Positions 33,517 through 45,037 of a DNA stretch of 64,000 nt are shown here, piece after piece; the stretch's first letter is position 1, and every line of letters starts with the position of its first letter. Under the pieces are notes generated by a model, which searched no databases, was not told the origin of the DNA, and was given only the letters and a program-made list of their open reading frames with translations. The position numbers were made by a program, and so were the translations under genes. Origin of the DNA: Schizophyllum amplum (lineage: Eukaryota > Basidiomycota > Agaricomycetes > Agaricales > Schizophyllaceae); contig VDMD01000006.1 in NCBI GenBank assembly GCA_007026445.1, forward strand, positions 186,001 to 250,000, written 5' to 3'.

Positions 33517-36240
33517 ATGGACGACTACGTCGATCTGGTCACGCATGTACAGCGTGGCCTACGCGTCAAGTTGGCTTGGATAGAACTCGCCCGCCTGCTA
33601 CAAGAGGACGGGCGCCGATTACCCGTGCAAGAGCTACGACGGCGCGGACCTCTTGACGCGAACATGTCCTTCCTCGGTGTCTGGATCAACACGGCACCCT
33701 TGGACGAAGGCTTATGGCTCTACATTTGCGGGCGCGTGCCGATTTTCGTGGCAGCCCCGTCCCGTACGCCTTCATCAGCTCAGGACGCTGTCAGCCCCCT
33801 CCGTCGCTTGGCATCGCGTACGGTCAGTCGCACGGTGGTGGACGCCGCGCTGCCACAAGCGTCCAGCTACTCTCCTCCTCGTCCCCCGGCTGCCGCACCT
33901 CGTCCTCGGGGCACCTTCCTCGCGCAAGCCAAGAACATCGGGTGGAAGGAGCACCCCCACCTCGACCATGACGTGCTAGAGGTCGAGGGCTTTCCGTACG
34001 GCTGGATACAAACGCCGTCTGTCCCAGCGGCCCGTACCGCTCGCAACTGGGATAACTGGGCTGAGAGCACGGATTGGCTCGGCGAGCCATGCTTCCTCAA
34101 GGTGGCAGCCAAGAAGGTCTCGTCCGTCTGTGACGGCAATGTCGTGGTGTACGACGAGGAGAACTCGCGTCGCTATACCATGGAGCGGCCCCTCGCTTAC
34201 GAAGGGCTCATCGATGCGGGGACATTTGGATGGCCGCTACCGCGCTGGCCTCACTACTTCACGCAGTTCGTCGACTCCACGGACGCCGCTGACTACCAAC
34301 CGCGGGCGGCCGGTCGCTGGGTTTATGCCACCGCGAACCCGGGTGAGCGTTTCTCGGGCCTCGTTCAGGTTCGTCCTGCCCCTCCTCGGCCGCACGACCC
34401 CCAGAACCCACGAGCGGACGAGGAGGAGACCATCAGCTTGGGGTCGAGGGACGACGACTGGGCTGGCTTACCCGGTGGGGATCCTCCAGCTGCGCCTCCT
34501 GTGGCGTCTGGAGCTCAACTACAGCCTGCGCCTATTGCGGCGAGGACTGGCGTTGCGCCCGGCTCCTCTCAGCCGACCGACGTCCGGATGTCGTCTCCCG
34601 TCCCGGGCGCCTCTATGGACATCGACCCCCGTCCGACTACGCCGGCATCGGGACGGCCACCCACTCCTCCGATACTTGAAGCCGAGATACAAGACGCGGT
34701 ACGACGCTTCAGCGAATGGCAAACTTCATTCGCCCCTGACCGTTGGACGCACGAGCCGCCTCGATCATCGCGGCTGGCGTCGACCGTACGAGGGCGCTTC
34801 GCGTATTACGTGCGCGTCACGCCATTCGCGGCGCTGTCATGGCCTGCCTTCCTGTGTGGTCTCACTCAGGCGGCGCATTTCCAGACTATCGAGATCGACG
34901 CCGCCTTCCGCGCGATCGAGGACGGCAACATCGTGTTTGGGCTTACCCTTCCCGACGTCCGGCTGGCGGACGCCCTGGTGACCACCTTCCAGCAGCATGG
35001 GATCGCAGGCGCCGGTGCGGCGGCACGTACCTTGCAGGTCTCCGAGTTCTCGGCGCTGGCCACCAGGGGACAATCCGCCTACCGATGGGAACGACCCCCG
35101 ATGGCCCCGCAAACCCGTGCGGCCTGGTACCGCTCGGGCGCAGGGCGCGGTCCCTACGCCAGGCCGCGGCGCTCTCCGTCTCCGCCCCGTCCTCGCCGGT
35201 CGCCTTCGCCCGCTCGCTCATGGCGACGACGTCGTTCGCCTTCTCCGCCACGCCGTCGTTCGCCGTCCCCGCGTCGCAGGGACGCTTCTCCACGACGGCG
35301 GCGGTTGAGTCCGCGTGCTCGCCGCTCACCCGTGCGGCGCACCATTTCGCCTAGCCGACGTTCTCGCAGTCCAGTCGGGTGGGGTTCACCCGGTCGTGCG
35401 TGGGGTAGCGCATCCGACAACGGCTGGGGGGCGCGCAGCAGCGTCAACGAGTGGGCGCAAGGCGCCAGTACCGCAGCGCCTACAGAGGCGGCGGCTACTC
35501 CGTCAGCCACGACGACGGGCCCGACAAGGACGCCCGTTGCACCACCAGTGGCGAACTCACCGGCAGGGCCTTCAGAGGCCACCGTGAGTAGCGCCGTCGT
35601 GCAGCCCTCCCGGCTGACGTTGAACCTTCACGCACCCCTCCCTCAGCCCCCGACGGTGACCTTCCCTGCGTGGCCCTTGCCGGATCTGCCCCACGACTAC
35701 CACTACGGCATCTTCTGTCGCATGATGGCTGCCTGGCCGACCACTGATCCATTCGCCGTGGCGCAAGCGGCGCTGTCTACGCCTCTCGCCCCCGTGGTGT
35801 CGTTGATCCCACCCACCCCCGCCGCGCCGCCGTCCGCAGCCGATCCTCACGTCGCGTCCTTGCTCGAGCGCTTCTCCGATCCTCTCGACCACGTCGACAC
35901 TCCTGGCGCCTCCTCATCCTCTGGCGGCGCTTCCTCGTCCCTGCTCGGCCGCGTGGCGCCACCGCCACTGGCGTCCCGACTGTCGACCGGCCCCGGAGTG
36001 CCTTCGTTGGAGGAGCGCCTTTCTTCTCGTGCCGAGGACGGCGACGACGCGGACGACATGGACGTCGACGACCCCAAGGGCAAGGGCAAGCCAAAGGGCA
36101 AGCATCGCGGCGGCAAGAAGGTCCGCGAACGTTGGGCGCGCGCGAAGGAGCGCGACGGCAACCCCGACCCGCGCTACCCTGGCGGCTTTGGACCGCGCGG
36201 TCCTCCTCCTTCGGGACCGGGCGCGGCTTCTTCGGTCTGA
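33517..36240 (+). CDS. Retroelement accessory ORF B with SR-rich domain
   Basis: A 907-aa uninterrupted frame between ORF A and the 3' LTR. The N-terminal ~270 residues look globular (HVQRGLRVKLAWIELARLLQ, NWDNWAESTDWLGEPCFLKV, GWPLPRWPHYFTQFVDS). A Pro-rich linker with TPASGRPPTPP and a second globular patch (FAYYVRVTPFAALSWPAFLCG) follow. Residues ~549-622 form an arginine-serine domain built of RRSPSPPR-like repeats, as in splicing factors. The C-terminus is low-complexity, ending in a Lys/Gly-rich KGKGKPKGKHRGGKK patch that could bind nucleic acid. No known retroelement domain is visible. An RNA-binding or splicing-related role is only inferred from the RS region. Confidence 0.72.
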   Translation: MDDYVDLVTHVQRGLRVKLAWIELARLLQEDGRRLPVQELRRRGPLDANMSFLGVWINTAPLDEGLWLYICGRVPIFVAAPSRTPSSAQDAVSPLRRLASRTVSRTVVDAALPQASSYSPPRPPAAAPRPRGTFLAQAKNIGWKEHPHLDHDVLEVEGFPYGWIQTPSVPAARTARNWDNWAESTDWLGEPCFLKVAAKKVSSVCDGNVVVYDEENSRRYTMERPLAYEGLIDAGTFGWPLPRWPHYFTQFVDSTDAADYQPRAAGRWVYATANPGERFSGLVQVRPAPPRPHDPQNPRADEEETISLGSRDDDWAGLPGGDPPAAPPVASGAQLQPAPIAARTGVAPGSSQPTDVRMSSPVPGASMDIDPRPTTPASGRPPTPPILEAEIQDAVRRFSEWQTSFAPDRWTHEPPRSSRLASTVRGRFAYYVRVTPFAALSWPAFLCGLTQAAHFQTIEIDAAFRAIEDGNIVFGLTLPDVRLADALVTTFQQHGIAGAGAAARTLQVSEFSALATRGQSAYRWERPPMAPQTRAAWYRSGAGRGPYARPRRSPSPPRPRRSPSPARSWRRRRSPSPPRRRSPSPRRRDASPRRRRLSPRARRSPVRRTISPSRRSRSPVGWGSPGRAWGSASDNGWGARSSVNEWAQGASTAAPTEAAATPSATTTGPTRTPVAPPVANSPAGPSEATVSSAVVQPSRLTLNLHAPLPQPPTVTFPAWPLPDLPHDYHYGIFCRMMAAWPTTDPFAVAQAALSTPLAPVVSLIPPTPAAPPSAADPHVASLLERFSDPLDHVDTPGASSSSGGASSSLLGRVAPPPLASRLSTGPGVPSLEERLSSRAEDGDDADDMDVDDPKGKGKPKGKHRGGKKVRERWARAKERDGNPDPRYPGGFGPRGPPPSGPGAASSV

Positions 36241-36260
36241 GGGCACGAGCCCGTCTCGCA

Positions 36261-36272
36261 TGTGGGGGGCAT
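36261..36272 (+). other. Polypurine tract of Gypsy element
   Basis: TGTGGGGGGCAT immediately precedes the 3' LTR start TGTGGTACGG, the expected place for the plus-strand primer. Confidence 0.6.
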
Positions 36273-36308
36273 TGTGGTACGGATGGACTATGGACATGCT
36301 CGACGGCC
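36273..36308 (+). repeat. 3' LTR, first 36 bp (cut by KDZ insertion)
   Basis: Identical to the first 36 bp of the 5' LTR. The last eight bases CGACGGCC are the KDZ target duplication, and the LTR resumes at 51991. Confidence 0.93.
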
Positions 36309-36560
36309 ACCAGTGGTAGGGCACAAAAGGCAAGTGGTCATGGCTCTAGCCACAGCTGCCAAATTTATTTCACTTGGATCCAGCCACATGTGGCTAGTGC
36401 CAGACAGGCCCACATATGGCCATCTCGAGCCATCTGAGCCAACTAGCCTGCCCAATTCCTTTTAGAGAGCCAGCCAGGCTATCCAGTTCACCCCACAGTG
36501 CAGGTTTATGATATAGCTCACTTTGAGAGATAATCATCTGAGCCAGTCAACAAGGTGAGC
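36309..36560 (+). repeat. Left inverted end and subterminal AGCC-rich repeats of KDZ element
   Basis: The terminal region is dense in AGCC/GGCT motifs, including the palindrome AGCCACATGTGGCT. It aligns with the reverse complement of the right end. Such subterminal repeats are usual transposase-binding regions of large DNA transposons. Confidence 0.65.
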
Positions 36561-36632
36561 TGCCAGCCACAATTAGGAATTATCGTAGGTAATGGGAATA
36601 GATAATGGTGATTACAGTAATATAAGGCTCTA
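36561..36632. other. KDZ transposase 3' flank
   Basis: AT-rich trailer between the subterminal repeats and the transposase stop codon. No gene is seen. Confidence 0.4.
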
Positions 36633-39600
36633 CTATACACTAGGCTGCTCATTAGACGGCTTGTCAGGCTGTGCAAAATGATGTGCTAAGACGGCCTTCC
36701 CCGAACCTGTCGACCATGTCACGTGAAACATGGTTCGAACAGCGCGCATAAGATGTGCTTGCCGCAAAGCATAGGCTTGGATGCCTGCACGGCCTGCCGG
36801 GTCGAGATCAGCCTCGAATGCTGCACGTACTCCCCACCAAGTCTCTTGCCACTGCAGGAAGCGCAGGACACGACACATCTCCTCCTTGAGGATGTTGACC
36901 TCCTCATCCCAACGTTCGGACCGCGCCCGTGCCTTCGCCCATTCAACTCGGACAGCTGGGTGATCATGAGCTACGAATGACGCGCAAAAGAATTAAGCAT
37001 ACCATCGTGAACCTGGGCCTCATCGTCCTGCTGTGGGCCTCCCAAGGCTGTCCAGATCCAGGACGTCAGATTACGGCGAGAGTCTGCGGCGCGCACCGAC
37101 GCGATTGCTCTGTCGTGAGCTGTCAGAGGCGGTGCGTCCGTCTTCCGCGCGCTGCCAATAACGCGACTCGCGCGAGCACCCTGGCCATTGAGCTGCTGGG
37201 TGCTCGCCCCATCAGCCTCGCGATCGTCGTCAATAGTCAGATCACCATCCTTCAGCTCCTTGAACGCAGGATACTCGCTGTAAGGCACGAGACGGAAGAG
37301 CGCTGCACGCGCAGCTCTGTACTTGTCAGCTAAGCGGGCGAGCCTCTCATCCAAGCGTGCAATGATGTTGCGTGCACGTGTTGAATCGCGCTGACCGACG
37401 ATGTGCGCATTTCGCTCGTTGATGAGGAAGCGACGCGCGTGTAAACGGTCGCGTATCGCCTTCAATGCATCAATGCACTGAGCAACGCGAAGACGTACTT
37501 CGACTTCGAAGAGGCCTTCTACACAACCCTCGTCGCGTTCCTGCTGAGTGAGATCGGATGGTAGCCAGACCTTCACATGCTCGGCATCGGCGGGAGGGAT
37601 GTCGGGATCGCGCAACTGCTCGCTTGCGAGGGCTTTAGCGACGGCGACCGGCATGAAGTGCTCCTGCAGCACGCGATATCTTCCAAGTCGTTTGAACCAG
37701 GCTATACGCTGCTCTTGCACCTTCCGGTCGCGGTTGAGAGCGGTTAGGGAGATGTCTCGAGCCATCGAGGCGATACGTTGCCTACGTTATATGTGAGTAG
37801 ATGCCCAGACGAATTGTAGCAAGTACATACTGCAGTTCTTCCAGCTGAAGGCCAAGTACCACGAATGTTGCTTTCGCAGTAGCTCGCATAGGTGTCTTGC
37901 CCAGCCGGACGTCCTGGGCCTCATCACGCACCAGCTGAGCGCGAACGCTCTGCTCCGACGGCCCATCTACGTGCATCGTGAGTGTCGAGGTAGTAGCGGG
38001 GCGAGACGCACGTACCAGACACCTGGGGCATGAAGGGATTGGGCAGTGCATTGTTGCCCTCGTAGCCCTCGTACATCTCGCGCCATGTTTCCAGCGTCGT
38101 CTCATCAAGCGCGCACTCAATGTCGCGTAGCTCGTCCCTTCGCTGCACGCGTTGCGCCTGCGCGATCGTAAGTCGGTGGTCAAGGTTATTTCCTGTACTT
38201 CGTCAGTACAAATCGTACCTTCTCCAAACACATCACTCACGGAGCCCGACGTTCTTGCCCATATTGTGATGGGCCGACCATCCCTCGATGACCCCATCAC
38301 GCACACCCTCGCCCATCTCCTTCGTTGCCGTCGCCATACTGTTCATCGCAGCCCAGATACGTTCTGGTCCCTCGCCGTCGGGCTTCCCCGCACCCCTCGC
38401 GTAACGCATGGAATTGGCGGTGCGGCATGCAATCTCGTGCACGTTTCCGTGCCACACAGGAAGCCGCACGTCAATGTCGAGAATGGGCTTGCCATCGCGC
38501 ATCTGTGGCTGGATGTTGGTGGGGATCTTCGCCAGGCGAGACATAAGATTTTTCTTCCACTGGCACCCAATGTCGTACGTGAGCATGACATTGGCCACCT
38601 GCTCGCCCTTGATGGCAGACCAGAATATAAAATCCATATTTGCGTATCTGTAAGGTTCGTTAGGAAGGTACAGAAGAGGCAGTGGGCGAGACGACGGACC
38701 GTTCACCCTTTTGCAAGTCGCCCAGCCCGTTTGGCCTCAGAGTCTCATGCCGCGTACACGAACAAGCACCACAGCCGGAGACGCGGCAGCCTGTCGTCAT
38801 CTTGGTATCCTTCTCCATAAGCGCGGCGAAAGAGATACAAGTGCTGATCTTTATGAAGTCAGCAACAACGAAGCGAAGGCATGGCGGTAGCGGTAAACTC
38901 ACATCCTCCTCGTTGACGTAGCCGCGGAGGTGTTCCTTGAACACTTGAGGTTCGACAACACAGCCGCTGCCGCCGCCAAGGGGCGCGTCCACCCGCGCGT
39001 TCTTTCGAAACCGATTCTTGAGGCGAAAATTTGCGTCCATAGAGAGGAATAGCTTGTGAATATACCTGCCTCTAGTAAGCAACACCTCCAGTTCGCGTAT
39101 GTGGCACACTTACTGGGTCTCGTCGTTACGCCACGTAGCGGGCATGTTGACGCCATCCTGTGGACATGCCCAACACCGAACAGCAGCCTCGCCAGGTAGG
39201 GTACCAGCGATACCGCGCGCATCATGGGCACGCCCCGCTCGCTTCATTCGGTGCAAAAAGGTCCATTGCCGGGACATGACGCCGAAGGCGCGATAACATT
39301 CCTGGTTGATGGTGAATTCGAATCACATCAAGACAAGTAAAGCCAACTCACAGCGGGGTTGACGAGACGCAGACCATTTCCTGAGCATTGAAGCGACGTT
39401 ACAAAGTCGCGTACGTTTGTATTTGCAACGACGGTGAGGAGGGCGAAGTGGTCGAGCGTCGAGAACAAGGCGCAGGTGCTAGGCTCGAGAACGGTGGCGG
39501 GATACCATTGCTCGCGTAGGAGTTGTTGTACGTTGCTAGCGAGCAAGCCACGGGAACATGCGCAATATCGAACCTTGAGGCGGCATATATGGGTGGGGGC

Positions 39601-40418
39601 GATGACCGTCATGGGATACACGAAGGCGCGAGGAGCAGGGCAGGGCAGCCCGCCATGGCCGATTTGATAGACCAAGCCCAGGTCGGTCAGGGTCGTTGAT
39701 TTGTCCCAATACATGCCGTTCCAGCACTGTGAACCGTCAGCGGTGTGGTCGTTGCGGCCATACAGACGACGCACCATGACGCGATGTGTGGGGGCCACGG
39801 CATGACGCTCTACACAGCAGCTTTGACACTGCAGGTAAACTCCACAGTCTTCACATTTGAAGAGACCGACACCATCTGGTGCGGAGACCTTGCACGTCGC
39901 GCATTCGGAATTGACATGATCGTAGCCCAGCGCTTCATGCCGCAGAAGCTCGTGAAGAAACTCCTGGGCATGCGGACGCCAGCACGACATGGAGTCGTCC
40001 TACTCAGGAGATGAGTATTGAGCAGATGAGGACATAGAATCTCGCGCACCGACGCATAGCGTTTACGCTTACCCGAGCGCACATCCACTAACTCCACGAC
40101 TTGATCCTCGCAGCTGACCCCCTCGCCCATGAGAAAGTAAGGGATGTAGTCCTCGAATGCGTCTGTAGGTGGGTGCGCGACGGTTGGCTCCCATGTGCAG
40201 TCGTTGTCTTCATCCGGCTGAATCCGCCGGCGTTTTGTGACGGGAAGCACGATCTCGCTGTGCTGCGTAAGACGTGTGCTGCCAGAGAATATGGTCCCAT
40301 GGCTGACATGCGAGTCATTCGCCGGCTTGGATTTCTTGCGCGTGTAAGACCCAGAGAAAATTTCGTCCCCGGCTTTCTTCGACCGTTTGGCGTGAGCTGC
40401 CCGAGTAGAGAAGTCCAT
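36633..40418 (-). CDS. KDZ transposase with N-terminal CxC2-like domain
   Basis: A multi-exon gene starting at 40418. Exon 1 (40418-40050) is basic, with KRRR-type nuclear signals. Exon 2 (from 39999) holds the CxC2-like cysteine cluster tied to KDZ transposases: HVNSECATCKV, LFKCEDCGVYLQCQSCCVERH, and KVRYCACSRGL. Then come CYRAFGVMSRQWTFLHRMKR, RCWACPQDGVNMP and the catalytic-core signatures KLFLSMDANFRLKNRFRKN, ANVMLTYDIGCQWKKNL and LPVWHGNVHEIAC. The C-terminal helical region contains VKVWLPSDLTQQERDEG, VRVEWAKARARSERWDEEV and EMCRVLRFLQWQETWW, ending at 36633. I count at least eight introns with acceptable borders and no stop or frameshift, so it may encode an active transposase. Confidence 0.9.
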
Positions 40419-40637
40419 AGTGGTTGTAATGAGTGAAGTGATAAAGGAGTGTGAAAGCTAGACCCAGAAAACACGGAGCTGGTGTGAAGCTGGTGGTGTT
40501 GGACGTTCGTGTGGAAGTTCTGTGCAGGCTTGTTGAGAGTGGCTGTGCTTCATTATGGTCTTTCCCCTTTTGTAGCAGTCATTGTTCGCTGCTCACGATG
40601 TATGAATAGACTAGGTATGGAACAAAGCATGCTGTAA

Positions 40638-43535
40638 CTACGCGTCTGACTGAGACTTCTTCTTCGTCATATGTAATATCATAACGGTCAGGTCGCGCAC
40701 CGCTTCCCCCCATCGCACGTCGAGCTCGGCTCTATTGTTACTGTCAAGGTCGTTAGCAAGGCCCTCCTTGATCCACTTCAGCAGGACGACGAGATTGAAG
40801 ATGCCATTGACTCCGCAGACCTCCAAGTGCCCCAGGTCTTGACTCTCGAAGCTCTCGCAGCTCTCAAGAGTACCATCGGGCCGCGTACGTCTCCAACTAG
40901 GATTCAGCCGACAATACCACTGCCACCACGCTCGAAGGACGCGTTCCGCAAAGACGCAGTTCTTCGGACCTGGCTCGCCTCCTCCTCGAGTCCATCGTGC
41001 TTTTCCGATCCACACCTGCATCTCCTTCGGCCGAGTGCCAAGAGTTGGCAGGGGTTTCATTCGACGAGCGTTAGCGTACGCGTTGGCCTCCTCCCAAGCA
41101 CCAAACGTCGCTAACAACTGTGACCAGTCGTTGCCGAACCTGCAAGCAATATACTGCCACGCTTCGAGGAACCATACAGCAGTCGGATTGTCCGTTGCAC
41201 TCCCCGGCGGCTGGGGGATGGGCTCCGCAGACATGGCGACAAGCAAGGGATCGAGCGGGAAGTTCAGTACAGGGGCGGTAGAGGATGGCGTGGATATCTC
41301 GGACGTGCGGTATGGCTCCTGTTGAGAAACCGGTCGTGGCAGCGGTGTCGAAGGCGTCATTCGCGACGGTGGTGATAGCAGCGTGGCCGATAACTCGCGC
41401 GGCTGCGGCGGTGGTGAGAGTAGCTGCACCTGAGGTGGCGGCTCGCGCGGCGATGGATTGGGGACGGGCGAAGACCGTCCTGCGGCGTCAGCGCCGTCGT
41501 CGGCACTCGTTCGACCTTGGTAGACCCCGGTTGCTTCATCCACCAAATGCGTCTCCTCCCAGACGTCCATTAGGCGCATGTACTCCCGCTTCTCCGCGCC
41601 ACCTCTCCATGACATCCGCATAATGGTGCGCTTATACTTCTCCTTCTCCCAGGCAAGACGCGAGTGTCCGGACGCTAGAGGAGGCGCGTTGTCTACCTCG
41701 TACGTTTGATGCGGGCGGGAAGGGTCGAAAGGAGGCGGGACGGAGGGGGCGGCGGTAGGTGACGGTGCAGGATCTTCAGGCGGCGCAGGTGAGTTAGTCG
41801 AATGAGTCGCTTTGCCCTTCTTGCGACCACGCTTGCGCGGCATGCGCTCCTCGTTCACGTCGGTATCCGTATCCATATCACCAAGTATGTCATGGCTGAA
41901 GTCCTCCTCCTCGTCGCTGTCTTCGCCATCCGATATCTCGTCCTTCGAGAAGCGCGTACGACCAACAGGTCCGGCAACGTCGTCCACATCCACAGGCGAC
42001 ATACTCGCACCGTCTCCGTCGCCCGTACGTAGTGCTACGGCAGCGCGCTCTGCAGGAGCTGAGCTAAAGGTGAGTACGCTAGTAACAGATGAATACACGT
42101 AGTACTCACACCAGACTGTCTCAAGGTAGTCGGCATAGAATCCAAGGACCTCCTTCTCGAAGCGCTTCTTGTCCCAGTGCGAGAACGGTAAGTTCTGCGA
42201 GTTTTTCCCCATAACAAAGCTGATGGACACTTAGTCGTGCTCTTCAAGATATGACGGGGTACTTACTGCCGCGTAATTGGCTCCCCGTTGGCCACGGGTG
42301 ACCGACCGCCGACAAGGACCACAATGTTAGCGTCAAGATGGGCGACCACGCCACGCAGGAAGGGCTCAACGAAGTTCTGGAGGTTGTCCCACGCGCTGGT
42401 AATGGTAGTGAGCAGTAGTTAATCGAGCAACATGAGACGTACACGCTTATAGACTGTGCATCGCGCTTCGGGGGCGCCTTCAAGGCCCTCTCCCACTCCT
42501 CCTTCTCGGCCTGTGCAGCTTTTTGCGCGCGCTCTGCATAACCCGCCCTCTCGGCGGCTGGTAGCGCGTTGAACGTAGGCCGAATGTATGCCATCACCCA
42601 GTTGATGTTCTTCTTGGTGATGGCCTTGCCGAGAAACTGCACGGAACCCCCTCCGAGAGCTTTCGCGGTCTCGAAAGCGTTGGTGGCGTCAACAATGAGC
42701 TGAGGATTCTCGACGACGTACTGCTGAATGGCCTGCAGCGCTTTCTTCGTGCCCTTTGGGTTCAATCCCACGAGATTCATCATGTGCCTGTCGTAGGGAT
42801 TCTGCGCGCTCGCCCGATAGTGGTGCCGGTATCCGGGCGTCTTCTTCGCGCGGTAATGAAGCCAACGTTGAATTGCCTGTACATCATGAGCAAGAGAACT
42901 TGAGTTAGCGAGACACGTACGGCATTGCGTTCTGTCAGAATATCCGAACGCTCCTTCTCCTCGTCTTCGCTCAAGATTGGCCAGACCGGCGGGTTCTTGG
43001 GGTCGTAGTCCGGCAGAGGCATCGAAGGCTCCTCCCAGTCCGGCATTGTCCATGGTATCTGGGCATGGTACTCGAAGCAGGCCTCCCGGGTGACGTTCTG
43101 AACCTGGTCCCAAGCGCCCTTGGCGAGCGCGTCCGCATACCGGGCGAGGTAAGAGCGCAAGATCGTCTCGCGTACGCCGTCCGCCCAATTCTTCTTGTTC
43201 AGGCGAGCTTTCTTGTCCTTTGCAGGCCGCTTACGCTTTCGTTCGCGGGCACCGGGAGGTGGGGGCCCTGGCGCTGGTGACGGCGAGGTGGTGGGTTGTT
43301 CCGGAGACTGAGCTGAAGGCGGAGGGAGCGGGAACGCTGGAGGCGAAAATGGCGGCGCGGGCGACGGTGCGAGCGGCGATGCGGGTAACGTCGCTCCCAT
43401 AGGTGGCAATGCTAAGGCGGCGGTATCCGGCAGCAAAGGAAAGAGATTGGGAGGAGGATGTGATGGCGGAGGGGCGGCAGTAGGGTAGGCATGGCCGGTG
43501 AGCGGCGAGGATGCTTCCGGAGAGACTCGCGCCAT
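40638..43535 (-). CDS. KDZ-associated large companion protein, unknown function
   Basis: A multi-exon gene on the transposase strand. The start at 43535 (MARVSPEASSPL) opens a ~120-aa Pro/Ala/Ser-rich tail, then a basic KRKRPAKDKKARLNKKNW. A conserved-looking block follows: AIQRWLHYRAKKT, NPKGTKKALQAIQQYVVENP and MAYIRPTFNALPAAERAGY. Then a segment with KNSQNLPFSHWDKKRFEKEV, an acidic/Pro-rich linker with the basic patch RKRGRKKGKA, and a C-terminal domain with WFLEAWQYIACRFG, AWWQWYCRLNPSWRRTRP, LEVCGVNGIFNLVVLLKWIK and RWGEAVRDLTVMI. The layout resembles large proteins repeatedly seen beside KDZ elements. I cannot assign a biochemical role. An earlier ATG at 43754 is possible. Confidence 0.72.
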
Positions 43536-45037
43536 GGTCGAGGTCGGTGAGGGCAGCAAGAGACGACGGACCAGGACGACATGGAGACGGGATTTGTCCT
43601 CAGGACTTAGGGGCTGTCGGATTGTGCGGAGGCGCAACGTGATGGTTTGGCCCAGGATCTCAAGTTGAGATTGCTGCCGCTGCACGTGAGATGATGTTGA
43701 ACTTCGCATCCGGTAAAGGTGTGCGTTATGCGACTCTAGTTTGAGCAGCAGCAAGCTGGGCAGCCATCAACATTATGAAGAGCGCGCGAAAATGAATGAG
43801 TATCGAAAGACGCACCCGTCGATTCAAGGGGCATAACGTTTGCATTGCGCAAGGCCGTCGCAGCACGGCACTTGAACCTGCAGCTCATGAAGTCTGTACA
43901 GTAATTCTCAGTGCATACCTGAGCGCAGGAACGTACTTGAGCTATAGGCTTGCCCTGACATCAAGACTTCAGGCAGCCCCGACTCAGATGTCTGAAAAAA
44001 AGACGGTATTAGTTGGTGTGACATACACAGGAAGTCGAACTCGGCGACCTGAGGAAGTGCGTACCCGACCTGAGGACGTGCGTACCAGTGACTGCTACGT
44101 GAGAGCCAACACTGATAGTCCCAACTCATGATGCAGTTGGCATGATGGCCATCAGATGTGTTTGAAGTCCTGCGCGCAGACCGGAGGTTATGGATGAGTC
44201 GAAGACATCTGCAGGCGACTTCTTCGGCCTCGGACTCAACAGCATGCACGCACCATATCACAGCGATGCGTGTGAGCTGCGCCTTATGTTGTTGTGCATT
44301 TTGGTACAGCTCTGAACGCTTTCGATCTATCAGAGCAAACGAGGGAGAAAGACCGGGATGCCGAAGTAGATGGAAGGTGAGAACTGATATGTGGCAAGCA
44401 GCTAGCGAGCACGCACCCCTTCAAAACCAGTGATCGCGCGAAGCGATCTGAACATTCTTGTACTCTTCTCAACACCATGTACACATAAAGCGACATGACT
44501 GAAAGAGAGTAGCCCTCAGCAGACGGTGGCCGAGGAGATGTGATTCGAAGACGGGGATCCTAAGAACTGATCTTCACACGCACGTAGTATCAGTACGTCC
44601 GCCCTAGTATACAGGCTGCACCATTTCAGGTGCGTGCTACAAAAAAAAGGAGTTATGGCACAAAGGAAAAACACCTAGTGCAGTATAAGAGTCAAACAGC
44701 TCACCAGTTGAGGTTGCCGGATTAAGTTCGTGAACACGCGCTCGACAAGTTGAACTACGTCGTGCGAAGTGGTCCATCGACTTTGCTGTTGGAACAACGC
44801 ATTGGATGAGTGGCTGAACATAGGAACACACTTTACACGAAGCGATATCGCAGTATCACAACCTAACAGGGACTGTACGGCTTGCCCGAATGATCTCTCG
44901 AAACCCTTCACTGTCCTTGTTCGCTACACTGTATCTTGCTTGTAGCACTTAAGTATCATTGAGAAATTGAGAAGGACACCAATCTACGGTTGATTCAAAT
45001 GCCAAGAAATATGTATAGTCCAATCTACATAGGTATA
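43536..45037. other. Non-coding interval inside KDZ element
   Basis: About 1.5 kb between the companion gene's start and the dioxygenase stop. No frame looks like a gene. It holds the companion promoter and the dioxygenase 3' flank, plus an ACCTGAGGA(A/C)GTGCGTACC direct repeat near 44048-44090. Confidence 0.45.
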
